46,727 bases of DNA, from contig PDIP01000111.1 of assembly GCA_002811645.1 (NCBI GenBank), forward strand, positions 44,739 to 91,465, given 5' to 3'. Of the stretch, positions 26,445 to 37,838 are shown piece by piece; the stretch's first letter is position 1; each line of letters starts with the position of its first letter. The stretch is from Corallochytrium limacisporum (taxonomy: Eukaryota > Opisthokonta). Below the pieces are notes generated by a model, which was not told the DNA's origin, made no database searches, and was given only the letters and a program-made list of their open reading frames with translations. Both the position numbers and the translations under genes were made by a program.

Positions 26445-28886
26445 CTACTGTGTGGTCCTGCCGTCTTCGTAGGGATCGACGTACTCATCTGAGCACCAAT
26501 CGTCCGTGAAAGGTACACAACTAATATACCGGCACCATGAGCAAAAATTGGGATTCTGCGTGCTGTAGAAAGCAATGAAGGCAATAGCAAAGACGATAAG
26601 CGCTAATGGAATGGCGATGGCCAGCATGAGCCTCTTCCGACGAGCATCCCATTTGCTGAAGGTCAGGTACGGCAGGAAAATCAAGCCGGTCAAAATGCCC
26701 ATGATCAGACCAAAGACGTGGGCAAAGTTGTCAATCCACGGTAGCAGGCCGATTGCGAGACTGAAGAGCACGAGTAAAAACAGCTTGAAGAACGTGCTCC
26801 ATGGATCCCACAGCATCTGCCATTGCTGGAACAACTCGACAAGGTGCACACCAATGATGCCATAGATGGCCGCACTGGCACCAACGGAAGGCACGTACGG
26901 AATGAATACCGCACTGTAGGCAAACCCACAGACGCTGGACAGCACGTAGATCAGGCCAACGCGCAACCAGCCTGCGGTGCGCTCAATGGGTTCCATGATG
27001 GCCCATTGAATTAGCAAATTGAGACCTAGATGAATGAGACCAGCGTGCAAGAACATCGGGGTGATGAAACGCCACCACTGGTTTGGGTTCTGGGGATCAT
27101 CACTCGAGCCAGCAGTGCCGCAAATATCATCGAGACAATTCACGTCGCGGCAGCTCTCCTGGTCAGAGTGCCACCAACCCCCTGCGAACGAGCAGTCAGA
27201 CTCGTCTGTGGTTACGCAGGTGCCGTAAATGTCAATACAACAAGGCCTGCGACTGATTTCACAGTTTGATGGACACGCACCGCTGCTCCAGACCGCACCA
27301 CAGGCGTCCTCCGTGGCACGGAAGCACGTATTCACCTCCGTACAGCACCCCTCGGGCTCTTCGCGGTTGGCGGCTAGCCAAGCCTGGTAGGCCGTATCTT
27401 TGCGCATGCACAGTGCGTACTTGGCCCCAAATTGGATGAGCGTTTCAGTTGGAGGTCCAATCCAAAAGTTCGGTGCGGTAGTCCTAGTAATGTTGCCCTG
27501 CGTCTCTTGTTTGACTGTAAAGGACGGCGACACAATGCCACCGAAGGCGATCATAACGATCATCATCAGTACTTGAACACAACTGAGCACGATCATGAAA
27601 TACGGCTTGAATTCTGGACGAGTGACGAGCTGTTCCTTGACAAAATTTTCCATGCTCTTGATCTGCATACCACGGTAGAGACGAGATTGTGCGCGTGTAG
27701 TAGGAGCACGGCTTTGGGTATTGCGAGCGCCCCGTTGCCGTCCGGGCGTTTTTACCCCGGCATCGTGTGAAAACCAGTCGACCAAGAGGTACGCACCGTG
27801 AGTGGTGACACGCGTTGAACCCTGAGCACCACCGTACAACAGCTGCGCCCCTTCGATGCTCGGATGCTTCACAGTAGCAGTGTAGACGTAGTCGTTGACC
27901 TTGATGGGTACCAGGAGTTCTGAGTCCTCTTTTGCTATGCTTTGTGTTTCCCAGTCGACATCGTCAACAGTCAAGTTTTTCTCTTTCTTCGATGCACCAC
28001 CCATACCCACTAGAGACATAAGTGAGGCCTTAGAGAAGGTTCGGCTCTTTGCATTATCGCCAATTCTCCTCAGGCTCGCCCGTGACGAAAGTAGACCGCC
28101 TGTGGACCCGAGATTCTGCTGTGATTCAGAGAATAGACGCCGACTATTCAGCATTTGACTATTGCCCATGGGGCCCATGTGTGCAAGACTACGGTTAGAC
28201 CGAGTTGTGAGCGCACCTCGATTGGCCCAGGCCGCAACCTCCTCATCCTCGACCACGCCAAACCATTTGCCGACCTTGCGTCCAATTGTCTCCTTAGAAT
28301 GCGCGTGTTGCATGCCTCGACCACCACTGTCCGGTCGTGAAGGCTTCTCATTCCCCAGTGCAGTAGACCGCATATCTGCATGCCCGTGACCCCCAGTCTC
28401 GCAGATCTCTGTTTCGTCCTCCTCGTAGATCATATCATCTACCGCGGCGGCAGGCTCAGGTGCAGTGGCACGCATCCTGGATAAACCACGTCGGGGACTG
28501 TGCTGAGTACGTGGGGATGGGAATGAGGATGACGGACTGAGCGGTGAGGCACGCCCGACACTGCGTGGGGACGTGACCCCGGAGTGCCAACTCTTTTTGT
28601 CATGACTGTCACTTGCAAGTTCCGAAATAGCTGCCGTACGCCAAGAGTCTAGCACTCGTACAAACTTACGCAAGCCGATAGGGCCCTCCTGACCGTAGAT
28701 CTTCCAGTATTCCTTGGCAGCATTCTTACTCATGGGTACCTCCAGGATTTGCGCACCTTCTTGCACCGCAATTACGAAAGCCGGCTTACCCAGACGGCCC
28801 ACACCGTCAACATCGGCGGCAATGAACACCTGTTTAAGATTCTCCAGCTCGGCGGCTGTGATCCGAAATCCATTCCTGGTTGTCAT
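26445..28886 (-). CDS. RHBDF: iRhom-like rhomboid with an intact Ser/His dyad
   Basis: An 813-residue rhomboid-superfamily membrane protein. The first ATG is at 28886; the open frame runs 24 bases further up but only from a TTG. A degenerate EF-hand (about 12-42, loop position 12 not acidic) starts a long Ser-rich cytosolic region. The first membrane helix is at about 430-450, followed by a Cys-rich lumenal loop (about 492-590). RRPCCIDIYGTC and CRDVNCLDDICG there match the iRhom homology domain. The rhomboid core follows, with HxxxxHxxxN (H614, H619, N623), GLLPWIDN, a last helix and a Cys-containing tail (CVPFTDDWC) like animal iRhoms. Animal iRhoms have GPAG at the active site and are inactive; this protein has GASA with S671, and H723 in the sixth helix, so it could be a working protease. 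It converges with TBCK, 90 bases apart. Confidence 0.9.
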   Translation of the reverse strand: MTTRNGFRITAAELENLKQVFIAADVDGVGRLGKPAFVIAVQEGAQILEVPMSKNAAKEYWKIYGQEGPIGLRKFVRVLDSWRTAAISELASDSHDKKSWHSGVTSPRSVGRASPLSPSSSFPSPRTQHSPRRGLSRMRATAPEPAAAVDDMIYEEDETEICETGGHGHADMRSTALGNEKPSRPDSGGRGMQHAHSKETIGRKVGKWFGVVEDEEVAAWANRGALTTRSNRSLAHMGPMGNSQMLNSRRLFSESQQNLGSTGGLLSSRASLRRIGDNAKSRTFSKASLMSLVGMGGASKKEKNLTVDDVDWETQSIAKEDSELLVPIKVNDYVYTATVKHPSIEGAQLLYGGAQGSTRVTTHGAYLLVDWFSHDAGVKTPGRQRGARNTQSRAPTTRAQSRLYRGMQIKSMENFVKEQLVTRPEFKPYFMIVLSCVQVLMMIVMIAFGGIVSPSFTVKQETQGNITRTTAPNFWIGPPTETLIQFGAKYALCMRKDTAYQAWLAANREEPEGCCTEVNTCFRATEDACGAVWSSGACPSNCEISRRPCCIDIYGTCVTTDESDCSFAGGWWHSDQESCRDVNCLDDICGTAGSSDDPQNPNQWWRFITPMFLHAGLIHLGLNLLIQWAIMEPIERTAGWLRVGLIYVLSSVCGFAYSAVFIPYVPSVGASAAIYGIIGVHLVELFQQWQMLWDPWSTFFKLFLLVLFSLAIGLLPWIDNFAHVFGLIMGILTGLIFLPYLTFSKWDARRKRLMLAIAIPLALIVFAIAFIAFYSTQNPNFCSWCRYISCVPFTDDWCSDEYVDPYEDGRTTQ

Positions 28887-31067
28887 GGTTTTAAGTGTGC
28901 CTATACTCAAGAATAAATCACAATGTGACTATTTTCACGTTCTTCTGCTAAAGATCGAGTTTTTGGAATCCATCCATTTTTCCATGTGTTCATAACAGAA
29001 ATGTACTAAACCGTGGATCTATTTCTTCTTTAACAATATTGTTTTTGACTCTTCGTGTGTCTTCGCAATTGGTCTCTGCTTGTAGCTTCAACGCTTGGAG
29101 GAGCCTGTCCTTCAGGAAGAGGAGGAACAAGCAGTTGTCAACTGGGTGGTGTCTTAATGCCGTGTACGTGTTTCTTCTCCTTTCATTCATCTTGCACATC
29201 CCACACGGAGAACAAACAACTCGCAGGTCTACTCTTTTATCATTCAGGAAAGAAAACCACCCAATGTCCTACCGACTGGTATGAGATAAGAAGTGACTTT
29301 CCCTGAGCATGGCCTTACCTTTTGCCTTGGGTTTGCTGGGAAAGGGCGAAAATGGCCACAAAGATAACTCAGGCGACCAGTTGAAACCTATCCTGGGGGG
29401 AAAGAGGGGGCCCAGGCCCCAAGGCACCGAATGAAAGGTAGCGAACTACCCGCAACAACCGTTGCTAAAACCCTTGCAGAAAGCGACATGCTCCAGTCAG
29501 ATTGGACAGTTGCCCGCCGTGTTTTCCGTAAGCCAACCCAGCGATTCAAAACATGATTATGAAGGGTGCATTTTGTCGTAACAGAATCACTGCTTCTTGA
29601 TGCTGCCAGTTAAATGTTTTTTTGTTGTTGGTAGGGCCTGGATAGTGATTGACCATACAAGTGGGAAAGACAAGCAGGGCTGGACATCATGTATTTCCTC
29701 TCAGTAGGTCGATGCCATAGTGTGGTGAGAGAGTGTGCAGCTGGTTGTGCTGCACTTCCAACATTCCTGTCAAAAGCTGCTAGACGATGATCTGGTCAAT
29801 CGATCTGTTCGTGTGAAACTGTACGGGATGGTGGTGGTGCTGGTTTAAACTCAAAACAGACCCACAGTCGAGTGGCACGAAAGGGGCCAGAGCAAGCCCA
29901 AAGGAGGGTTTTCGTCAAGCGCGGGGCTCCTTGGCGACGGAGCCCGTGAGAAGGATGGGTGGAGGAGGAAGGGCCGGTGGACTGTGGTGGGCCCGATAGA
30001 AAATGTGCTGAGACGTTTGAGTATAGTTTTTCCTGAACGCAAAAGGGTGCCAGGCTGGAAAAATATACTGCAGAGTCAGCGACTAATTCCTTAGCGGTGT
30101 AGAGGGGGTTTGTCCTCGGTTTGCCCCCCCCCCCCAAGGGAGGACGGGCGGCTTGCAGCCCAAAATTTCCCCTGAGGAGACTACGGGACCTAGCAACCGG
30201 GACAGAGAGTGGTTCATTCACTATAGAGAGGTGGCTGTTCATTGAGAGAACCTTAGCGCGACCACTTTTTCGCGTTCTAATTGGACGGCAACCACAGGCC
30301 CATCGGAGGAATAGTTGATGCCAGCAAGACAGGACAGCCGCAATTGACCCTACAGAAGGAAATTGTCAGTACTGCTCGTGGATCTTGAGAGTGGAACCGT
30401 GTTAATTGGTTACTTGTTTGTTGAGTGTACCTCTACATTCTTTCTCGGTGAGAGGCTGCGTAAACGACCCGTACTATTGCGACGAATATGGGCGACAGCG
30501 CAGATGCTACAGTGTGCTGGGTAGACCTGCTGCTTTTGGGAAGGCGGGTTTTGCGGAGGTTTCCACCATGCTAAGGCAGAGAAACATGTTTTCAATACCA
30601 CTACCCTACCCATGCAGGGAAGACCGATCTAGATGTAACGATGCAATCATCAGAGGACTGGTCTTCGATCCGACTCACCCTGCTTGCATTTAGCGACAAC
30701 CATATGTTTTCTCAATGTCAAACCAAGGACTTAGCCACATGCTTCAACGACTACTACTTGATGTATCAGGTACGGTCCTGGGTTACAATATACCGTCCAC
30801 TTCATGACTAGTTGGTTCAGTATTCAATGACCCCTAACAACATCATTAACTAGACTAGATGCCCAAGGGGTATGATTCAAGCCCCGGATAGGATTCGTCT
30901 AAGGCCTTCCAATAGGATCCACGACACCCATGCAGCAGACAAATCAAATGATCTTGGATATGTTATTTGCTTATTTTTTATTTCTTCTATGCTGTTCTTG
31001 GTGTTTTCTTTTCGATGCATTGACATTTTGGTACATGGTCCTGCGAGGATCGTTTCGCTCAAATCTC
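28887..31067. other. 2.2 kb spacer between iRhom-like and PP2A-B genes
   Basis: It should contain the iRhom-like promoter (reading left) and the end of the PP2A-B transcript. Short frames on both strands match nothing known; the longest (29796-30242 on -, 30406-30693 on +) have no family-like features, and the plus one starts at TTG. A C12 run is at 30124-30135. No RNA gene was recognised. Confidence 0.5.
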
Positions 31068-32375
31068 TCAGACACGATCAAACATGTACAAGAAGTTCGT
31101 GGCAGCCACTGCGATAATGTCCTCCGTTGGATGCCATGAAGTGTGCATAATCTTTTGAGCGAAGTTGATCATGTCAGGGTTGATGGGTTGGTTGAGCACT
31201 TGCCCGTTGCGCATCATAGTCTGACCAGCGACCTGCTGACCCTTGCCAAATTGCTTAGAGGCCTGCAGCACAACCTCAGTCTGGCCCTCAGTGTCGAGCA
31301 GATAAAAGTGATTGTGATAGCTTCCCGTGACAATATGCGAATCATTACCGCTCCATGTGCACTCAAACTTGTCAAAAATACAGTCATTCTCGTACAGATC
31401 GCAAAACTTGTTGCGGAGGTTCTCATGAATACAGAAGGTACGTACCGGTCCATTTTCCATGCGCAAATCCCACAACTTAACATTGAGGTAGTCGCGGGAA
31501 ATGATGTGGTTGCCTCCGTTACTGAAACGAATATCAGAGATGCTGGAAATAATTTCCGAGAAGAAGGACCGCGTCGAGGGGTCCTCTTCTTCCTCCAGGA
31601 CCTTAGCATGCTGATCACACAGAGCAGCCGCTCGCATGTCACACAGCTTCATGGTACCCTTGGAACTGGAGTAGGCAAAGACGTTGCAATGTGATGGATG
31701 GAATTCAGCTGCGGTAATGACCTCCTGTAGCTCCTCCATGTTAACTGGCTTAATGTCCACAATGTTGAACGACTGGTCCGTTTTGTCCAAGTGCCAAAGG
31801 TTGATGCGTAAATCATCAGCGGAAAGGAACAGCTCTTGGTCCGAATTGATGCTGATACTGTTGACGTGGTAGGCATGTGCATTGGCGTAGACTTTCTTTT
31901 GCTGGGCAGCGACTACTGTTTCCGTCTTGCGCACCCGAGGCAGGCGGAGTTGTTCGCGACTGGTGATGCTGGACGGATCAATGGGCAAGTCCGGGTCGGG
32001 CACTAACTCAACCATGGGCCGCTCAAAAATCTTCCACAGTTTGATTGTTTTGTCGTTTGTGCTTAGCAAAGAGCGGCTATGCGTCTTGCTATGCTGGAGC
32101 CACCTAATCTTGTTGATCTTCTCCTCAATCTCCAGCGACTTCAGGTAATCAAACTCACACTCATGGCTTTGAAACTCTGTGTAAAATTTGTACTCGTGAC
32201 TGGAGGGACAGCGTTCGAAGATGACGATGCGTCCACCCTTGTCGCCCGTTGCTAAAAACTGTCCATCATTGTTGAACTCTACGCAAGATATGATATCTGC
32301 CTCTGTGATCTCTTCAGGAATGCCCCGATCGCCAAAAACTTGGCTAAAACGCCATCCGTCCGCATCGTCTGCCAT
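31068..32375 (-). CDS. PPP2R2: PP2A regulatory subunit B, B55 family
   Basis: The substrate-selecting B55 subunit of protein phosphatase 2A, a seven-bladed WD40 propeller that recruits substrates to the A/C core in the nucleus and cytosol. The 435-residue protein is close in length to animal B55 (about 447) and nearly collinear with it. Diagnostic segments include the N-terminal [24 protein letters not shown], the [17 protein letters not shown] blade, [28 protein letters not shown]-type [31 protein letters not shown] and the C-terminal [19 protein letters not shown]. The start is an ATG at 32375. It is head-to-head with DIS3L2 across a 2.2 kb repeat-rich spacer. Confidence 0.97.
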   Translation of the reverse strand: MADDADGWRFSQVFGDRGIPEEITEADIISCVEFNNDGQFLATGDKGGRIVIFERCPSSHEYKFYTEFQSHECEFDYLKSLEIEEKINKIRWLQHSKTHSRSLLSTNDKTIKLWKIFERPMVELVPDPDLPIDPSSITSREQLRLPRVRKTETVVAAQQKKVYANAHAYHVNSISINSDQELFLSADDLRINLWHLDKTDQSFNIVDIKPVNMEELQEVITAAEFHPSHCNVFAYSSSKGTMKLCDMRAAALCDQHAKVLEEEEDPSTRSFFSEIISSISDIRFSNGGNHIISRDYLNVKLWDLRMENGPVRTFCIHENLRNKFCDLYENDCIFDKFECTWSGNDSHIVTGSYHNHFYLLDTEGQTEVVLQASKQFGKGQQVAGQTMMRNGQVLNQPINPDMINFAQKIMHTSWHPTEDIIAVAATNFLYMFDRV

Positions 32376-34572
32376 TGGTGATGGTGGTGATGGTTGTTCT
32401 TCCTCTTCTTCCTGCGGCGGCGGCGTCTTTGACTGTTCTTTGGCTGCACTCTTATCTCTTCTCTTCGTGAACCGAATGGTTGCCGGTGTGTATATGGATC
32501 GTTCCGCGGATAATATCCCACGGAACTAACTTACTAATAACAAACTTACCCCCTGATTTAAAAAATCACAATTTCTAATGGAGCACACGCTGGAGAAGTC
32601 AGTAACACGTCCAGACAACTCGAATGAAGCCCCCTTAACCACAACAAATACAGCTTGTTTGTTCCCGTCGAACATGACTGAATATAAATACTGATTCACA
32701 TACCGCAAGGCACATGTCACTTCAAACGTACCTTCACATGTGCAGCAAACTAGAGGCTCAAAGCCCAGACCAACCAGAAATTCCTTTGGGCCGGCAAAAA
32801 AACAGAGGCAAACAGGAATCTCAAGGTTATCAAGCCATTATCCTTTATCATCATTTGCAACGAAAGGCAGCACGATGGCATCAGGAGCTGCTCCGTTGAG
32901 GGAGGAAAACGGAAGAACCTACGTTACTACCGACCATAAAACTCCGAAATTATCCATAGCCCCAGTGTCGGAATACACCGATTCGAGGACGAAACGCAAC
33001 CGAAGCCCCCAGCTCTCTCGCTCTTTCGGTTTCTTCCCCAAATTCTGCGGCCCGCCTCGCCGAAGGGACCCCTCCGCCCCGCCCCGGGGGTGGGGGGGTG
33101 GATATGAGGTCCTCTCCACCGAACACTGGCCCAGATCCTTCCCTCTTGCTGGGTTTGATCTTCCCTCCGAAACAGAAGAATCAGCAGACGGAAAAAAAGA
33201 GAAAACAAAAAAAAACACAAGGAAAACGCAGGGGGCCCCTTTTCCAAAGGCCAGAGACCGCCCGGCCCCCCTCCCGGACGGAACGGGGGCCCTAGTTGGT
33301 TGTGTAGTGCGGTGTGGACAGGTGTTGATTGTGTGTGTGTGTGTGATTGTATGGTGTACGGTGGTCCGTGCGCGTTGCGTTTGGACGTCGAACGAACGGC
33401 GGCACGGTAGACTCCCGGGGCCGTGGAGGGGGAGCCTTGCCCGATTCGGTGGTGGTACTGAATGTAGCGTATGACCCGGTGCCCGAGCTCGAGCCATCAG
33501 CACCCGCTTTCTGTCAATTGCGTCAACGGGGCCCGGGGGAGTACATTCAGTACCAGAGTTCTCCACCATTAATTGTTGTTGTTTTCTCTTTTTTTGGGTC
33601 GTGCTTTACCCCGGTTGGTTCCGTGGGGGTCCCCCCTCCACCCGGTGCGCCGACTTTCGGGCCTGGTTTCATTGTTGCGTTTTCCCGTTGATTAATCAAA
33701 GGGGAGCACAAGGACATAGGACGGGTGCCCTGGGCTTCCAGTTCCTTGGCTCCAGGCTTGGGCTTCGCTGGGACCCTGTGTGTCTCCATTGTCTCTGCAC
33801 GGCTGGGATTTTCTCCGGACCATGGTCTTGGCTGGTTCTCCCTGCCTACAATACGTACCGGTAAATTAACGGGGCAGCTGGGCAGGTTCTAGTTTCCAAG
33901 CCTGCCCCTGCCACACACAGTTGGGGAGCACCTAGTGAAAGTACTGCAAGTTTCCCCGCCTTACCTCTCTCGGAAGGAAGGGGAATTAGGGGTGAGGGAT
34001 TTTGAATATACGGGAAGCGACAGCAGTTCACGACCAGGGGGAGGTGAATTTTTTTTTGGGCGCGAGCTGCCTGCCCTAGGGGGACCCCGCTCCCTTTTTC
34101 CTTTTTCTCCTCTCTCTGCCGTTTCTTATGCGAGAGAGTGAGACTCGGAGGCAGCAAAGGCCACTGGGCCCCCCCTCCGCACCAGCAGCCACACACACAC
34201 ACACACGCAGTTTTTCTTGGGCGGGACACCCGGTCCCGACAAAGTGACACACACGGCAACGGGCTGTAGTACGGGTGCCAAGGTTGGCTGCGGCGAACGA
34301 TACTCAGACGGTGATTCAGGACACGGGTTCTATGAGAGAACCAGACTGGCAGCCAGAGGATAGCTCAGGATTAGGAGCCTCTCTGGGACCTCCGCATTGA
34401 ATGGATGTGTTTTTGGATGGTGTACTAGAGAATCTGTTGTGGTATGTAAAGGATGAAGTTCATGGCAGGGGAAACCGGGAGTGCTCAAAGGCAAGACACA
34501 GACTAGTTGGTTCAAGTGGGACTCCACACAGAGACATAGTTCGATTTCCTGGATCAAAGCCTTTCACTACCG
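32376..34572. promoter_or_regulatory. Divergent spacer between PP2A-B and DIS3L2
   Basis: 2.2 kb with no recognisable gene. TATAAATA-type sequence occurs at 32683-32690. The centre holds a CCCCGCCCCGGGGG run (33078-33098), an A-rich tract (33190-33220), a TG tract (33330-33343) and a CA tract (34190-34206). Frames up to 244 residues exist but are composed of Pro/Arg/Gly low complexity and overlap antisense frames of similar length, so I leave them out. Confidence 0.45.
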
Positions 34573-37500
34573 ATGGTGGAGAAAGTCGGTGACGATGACG
34601 GGCCGGCCAGTCATGTAGATGCTACACAGGAGACCAAGAAGCACCGCCCTACACGAGCTGAAAAGAAGAAGAAGAAGAAGAAGAATAAGAGTGATCCGGA
34701 TCAGACGGTCCCCAATGACTCCGTGCAGGAAGCGTCGGCGACTGACGGAAAGCGGAGGTCTAAGTCCGGAGAAAACCGCTCTAAATCAGGAAGGAAAGCT
34801 GAGAAGGGCAATGCACCGCCAGATCAGCCCATGCAGACGCAGGTTGACCAATCCACGGCGGAAGTAGACCACAGCAGGAAGCAGAAGAAAGAGCAGCGGA
34901 GGAAAGAGAAGAAGGCCAAGGCCAAGTCAGGTCAGGTTGCCACCAGCCAGGCAGACCAGAACGGACAGAATTTACAACCCAAAGACTCCCCCCCAAACGA
35001 TGAGGATCTGACACCAGAACAGAGGGCCGCCAAGGAAGCGCGCCGTGAGCAGCGCCGGCAGAAGAGGAAGGAGAAGCGTGAGAAAGACAAGGAGGAGCGT
35101 CGGAAGAAGAGGGAAGAAGAAGCAGCAGTAGAATCATCATCACTATCAGGAATGAATGTGCAGGGTACCTCAGCAAACAAAGAAGGTAAACGAGGCCGCC
35201 GCAGGAACAGAGGAAGGAGCGATCAGGCAGTCCCGGACAAGTATGCAGATCCCCACAAGAAAAACAATCAGAGAGGTGGTGAGAAGCACTTCCGCGGGTT
35301 TACAGAGTATTGGTCCCTGGTTGATGTCGAAAAGGCATTGAATCGCAATGATAAGCGCGTCGTACGTGGCAAAATGATCATTAATGCCCGAAACACTTTG
35401 GTCGCATATGTAAAGTCTCCTGCGTTCGAGAGGGATGTATGCGTGGAAGGACATCGGTCGCGTAATCGTGCGTTGCCTAACGATGAAGTTGCTGTGGAAA
35501 TTTTCCCAAAGCGACGCTGGCGCCTCAAACTCAAGGAATATCTCATACGAGAAGGCATTACACCAAAAGAATTTGATCGGAGAATGCAAGGTGGACTAGC
35601 AGGCACCGGCACTGCAGAGGACTTGGCAGAAGAGCTAAATGAGCTTGACCTGGACCTTGGCAGCAATGCCACTGACAGTGAAGACGATGCAGACGAAGAT
35701 CGCATTGCCGACGTAGATGAAGAAGAGGAAGATTCGGACTTGTCTCCTGGTGTCAAAGGGCAATTCTCATTGAATGACTACGACTTCGGCAAGTATGGTG
35801 GAGGTGATGGCAACAACCAGAAGCTCTTGAGTCGCCTTGGGGTCAAACTCAAAGATTTTCCAGAGGATCTCATGCAGCCCTGTGGACAGATAGTCTACGT
35901 GTTCAAGAGACTCAAGAATCCGGAATTCGTGGCACAGTTGAATCGCAAGAAGGGTCAAGAAATGGCCATTGCCAAGGGATTCTTTGAGTTCAAACCACTC
36001 GATGACCGCATGCCCATGGTAAAATGCGCATTCGCAGAGTGTCCACAGGGCTTTCAAGATAACTACAGGGAACACATGAATTCTCTGTATGCGATTTCTA
36101 TAATTGACTGGCCAAGGGACAGCCACGATGCCGTTGGTAAAGTGAACTTAATGATTGGTCTGCGGGGTACAATCGAGGCTGAAAATTTGGCCACTCGAGT
36201 GACCCATGATCTGAGCTCAGATGACTTTAGCGACGATGTTAATGCCGACCTTCCTGTCCTGCCGTGGAGCATTCCTGAAGAGGAAATTAAGAAGCGCTGG
36301 GACCTGCGTAAGGAGTGCATCTTTACCATCGATCCTGCAACTGCCCGTGATCTGGATGACGCTGTGAGCATAAAGGAGTTGCCTGGCCCGGACGGTACTT
36401 ATGAGGTTGGTGTGCATATTGCGGACGTCTCCTACTTCGTTTCAGAGCACACAGCTCTGGACCAGGAAGCTAGAAATCGGGCCACTTCTGTATACTTCCC
36501 GGACCGTGTGATTCCCATGTTGCCACGACCCCTTTGTGAAGAACTGTGTTCGCTGAACCCGGAGGTAGATCGCTTGGCATTTTCCGTTAAATGGGTTATG
36601 GACGCAGAGGGAAACATCAGAGACACCAAATTCAACCGCAGTGTGATTTGTAGTTGCATGAAAATGAGCTATGAAGTGGCGCAAGAGGTAATAGAGCGCG
36701 GTCGTGACGCTGATTGGTCGGACCGTGACTACACTCCGCATGGCGGTCACACCTGGTCCACTGTGTCCAAGAACATCCTTATTCTTGACAAGATGGCCAA
36801 GGCGATGAGACATCGTCGCTTTGAAAACGGCGCGCTGCGGCTGGACCGCACGCGCCTCAACTTTACTCTCGATCCGGTCACTAAGATTCCCATTGGATAC
36901 TGGGCCCACGTGCAGAAGGATGCCAACAAGCTAATCGAAGAGTTTATGCTGCAAGCCAACATGAGCGTTGCGGAGGCAATCTACCACAAGTTTCCGCACC
37001 ACGCCATGCTCCGTCGGCATCCCGAGCCTGATCCTCAGAAACTTCATGACGTCAAGGTCATTTGTGCAAAGCATGGTATTGAACTAGACGTGACCAGTGC
37101 ACAAAACCTGGAGCTCTCTCTTCGTGCTCTCCGTACTGGTGCTCACCCTGAACTGGCCGCCGCGGTGAACTCCATGCTCATTGGTCCCATGGAACCCGCC
37201 CTGTACTTTATTACGGACTTTGTGAAGGAAGATGATTTCAGGCATTATGCATTGAACGTTCCCTTCTATACTCATTTCACCTCACCGATCCGCCGTTATC
37301 CCGATATTGTGGTCCACCGTGAACTGCTCTGCCTAATCGAGGAGCGAAACATGAAGACTCCCCCGGATCTGCTACAGGAATGGGCTAGCCACTGCAACAA
37401 CCGCAAACTCAGCTCAAAACGTGCTCAGGAAGACAGTGAAAATTTCTTCCTCTTCCTCTTCCTGCAGCACACTGGTCCGGCTGAGTTCGATGCCGTTGTC

Positions 37501-37794
37501 ATCAACATCTTCAAACCCAGCTTCCGCCTGGCGGTGTTGGGCACGAGTGTGGAAGAGCGCGTCGAGTACCAGCAGACCGGACTTAAGAACTGGGAACCCA
37601 AGCCCGACCGCCACTTTGTGGCCACGTTTAAAGACGGCAGTAAACTGTTTGTTAAGCTCTTCCAGAAGATTCGCGTCCGCATGAGCGCCGTCAAGGATAA
37701 GAAGCTTACCGTCAAGTTTGAACTTCTGAATGTGCAGTACGACGCCTCTGAGGACACCACTGGGGAGGCTAGTGTGCCATCTGGATCCGTATAG
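34573..37794 (+). CDS. DIS3L2: DIS3L2 3'-5' exoribonuclease
   Basis: An RNase II-family exoribonuclease that, in animals and fission yeast, degrades uridylated RNAs in the cytoplasm without the exosome. The first ~235 of 1073 residues are Lys/Glu/Gln-rich and probably disordered, with a nine-residue run at 31-39 that is all Lys. Cold-shock domains follow (the first about 238-320, with DVCVEGHRSRNRALPNDEV). The RNB catalytic domain begins at about 570 with IDPATARDLDDAV, giving the Mg-binding aspartates D587, D593, D595 and D596. It continues with VGVHIADVSYFV, MLPRPLCEELCSLNP and HYALNVPFYTHFTSPIRRYPDIVVHR. An S1 domain lies near the end. There is no PIN domain, which separates it from DIS3/Rrp44. 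A start at the ATG at 34573 is reasonable, though the disordered N-terminus makes it uncertain. An AATAAA lies 39 bases after the stop. Confidence 0.95.
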   Translation: MVEKVGDDDGPASHVDATQETKKHRPTRAEKKKKKKKNKSDPDQTVPNDSVQEASATDGKRRSKSGENRSKSGRKAEKGNAPPDQPMQTQVDQSTAEVDHSRKQKKEQRRKEKKAKAKSGQVATSQADQNGQNLQPKDSPPNDEDLTPEQRAAKEARREQRRQKRKEKREKDKEERRKKREEEAAVESSSLSGMNVQGTSANKEGKRGRRRNRGRSDQAVPDKYADPHKKNNQRGGEKHFRGFTEYWSLVDVEKALNRNDKRVVRGKMIINARNTLVAYVKSPAFERDVCVEGHRSRNRALPNDEVAVEIFPKRRWRLKLKEYLIREGITPKEFDRRMQGGLAGTGTAEDLAEELNELDLDLGSNATDSEDDADEDRIADVDEEEEDSDLSPGVKGQFSLNDYDFGKYGGGDGNNQKLLSRLGVKLKDFPEDLMQPCGQIVYVFKRLKNPEFVAQLNRKKGQEMAIAKGFFEFKPLDDRMPMVKCAFAECPQGFQDNYREHMNSLYAISIIDWPRDSHDAVGKVNLMIGLRGTIEAENLATRVTHDLSSDDFSDDVNADLPVLPWSIPEEEIKKRWDLRKECIFTIDPATARDLDDAVSIKELPGPDGTYEVGVHIADVSYFVSEHTALDQEARNRATSVYFPDRVIPMLPRPLCEELCSLNPEVDRLAFSVKWVMDAEGNIRDTKFNRSVICSCMKMSYEVAQEVIERGRDADWSDRDYTPHGGHTWSTVSKNILILDKMAKAMRHRRFENGALRLDRTRLNFTLDPVTKIPIGYWAHVQKDANKLIEEFMLQANMSVAEAIYHKFPHHAMLRRHPEPDPQKLHDVKVICAKHGIELDVTSAQNLELSLRALRTGAHPELAAAVNSMLIGPMEPALYFITDFVKEDDFRHYALNVPFYTHFTSPIRRYPDIVVHRELLCLIEERNMKTPPDLLQEWASHCNNRKLSSKRAQEDSENFFLFLFLQHTGPAEFDAVVINIFKPSFRLAVLGTSVEERVEYQQTGLKNWEPKPDRHFVATFKDGSKLFVKLFQKIRVRMSAVKDKKLTVKFELLNVQYDASEDTTGEASVPSGSV

Positions 37795-37832
37795 ATACGG
37801 CCATGATCCATGTTTTGACTTTTTGCCGAACA

Positions 37833-37838
37833 AATAAA
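37833..37838 (+). terminator. Polyadenylation signal of DIS3L2
   Basis: AATAAA 39 bases beyond the DIS3L2 stop codon; the only canonical signal close to a stop that I noted in this window. Cleavage would be expected 10-30 bases further on. Confidence 0.6.

Noticed and set aside
28887-28910. Eight-residue N-terminal extension of the iRhom-like protein
   Set aside because: It would start at TTG; the first ATG is at 28886.
34361-34395. tRNA-like D-arm (TAGCTCAGGATTAGGAGC)
   Set aside because: The following bases do not form an anticodon stem and no T-arm lies at the right distance; the nearest GTTCGAT is about 170 bases away.
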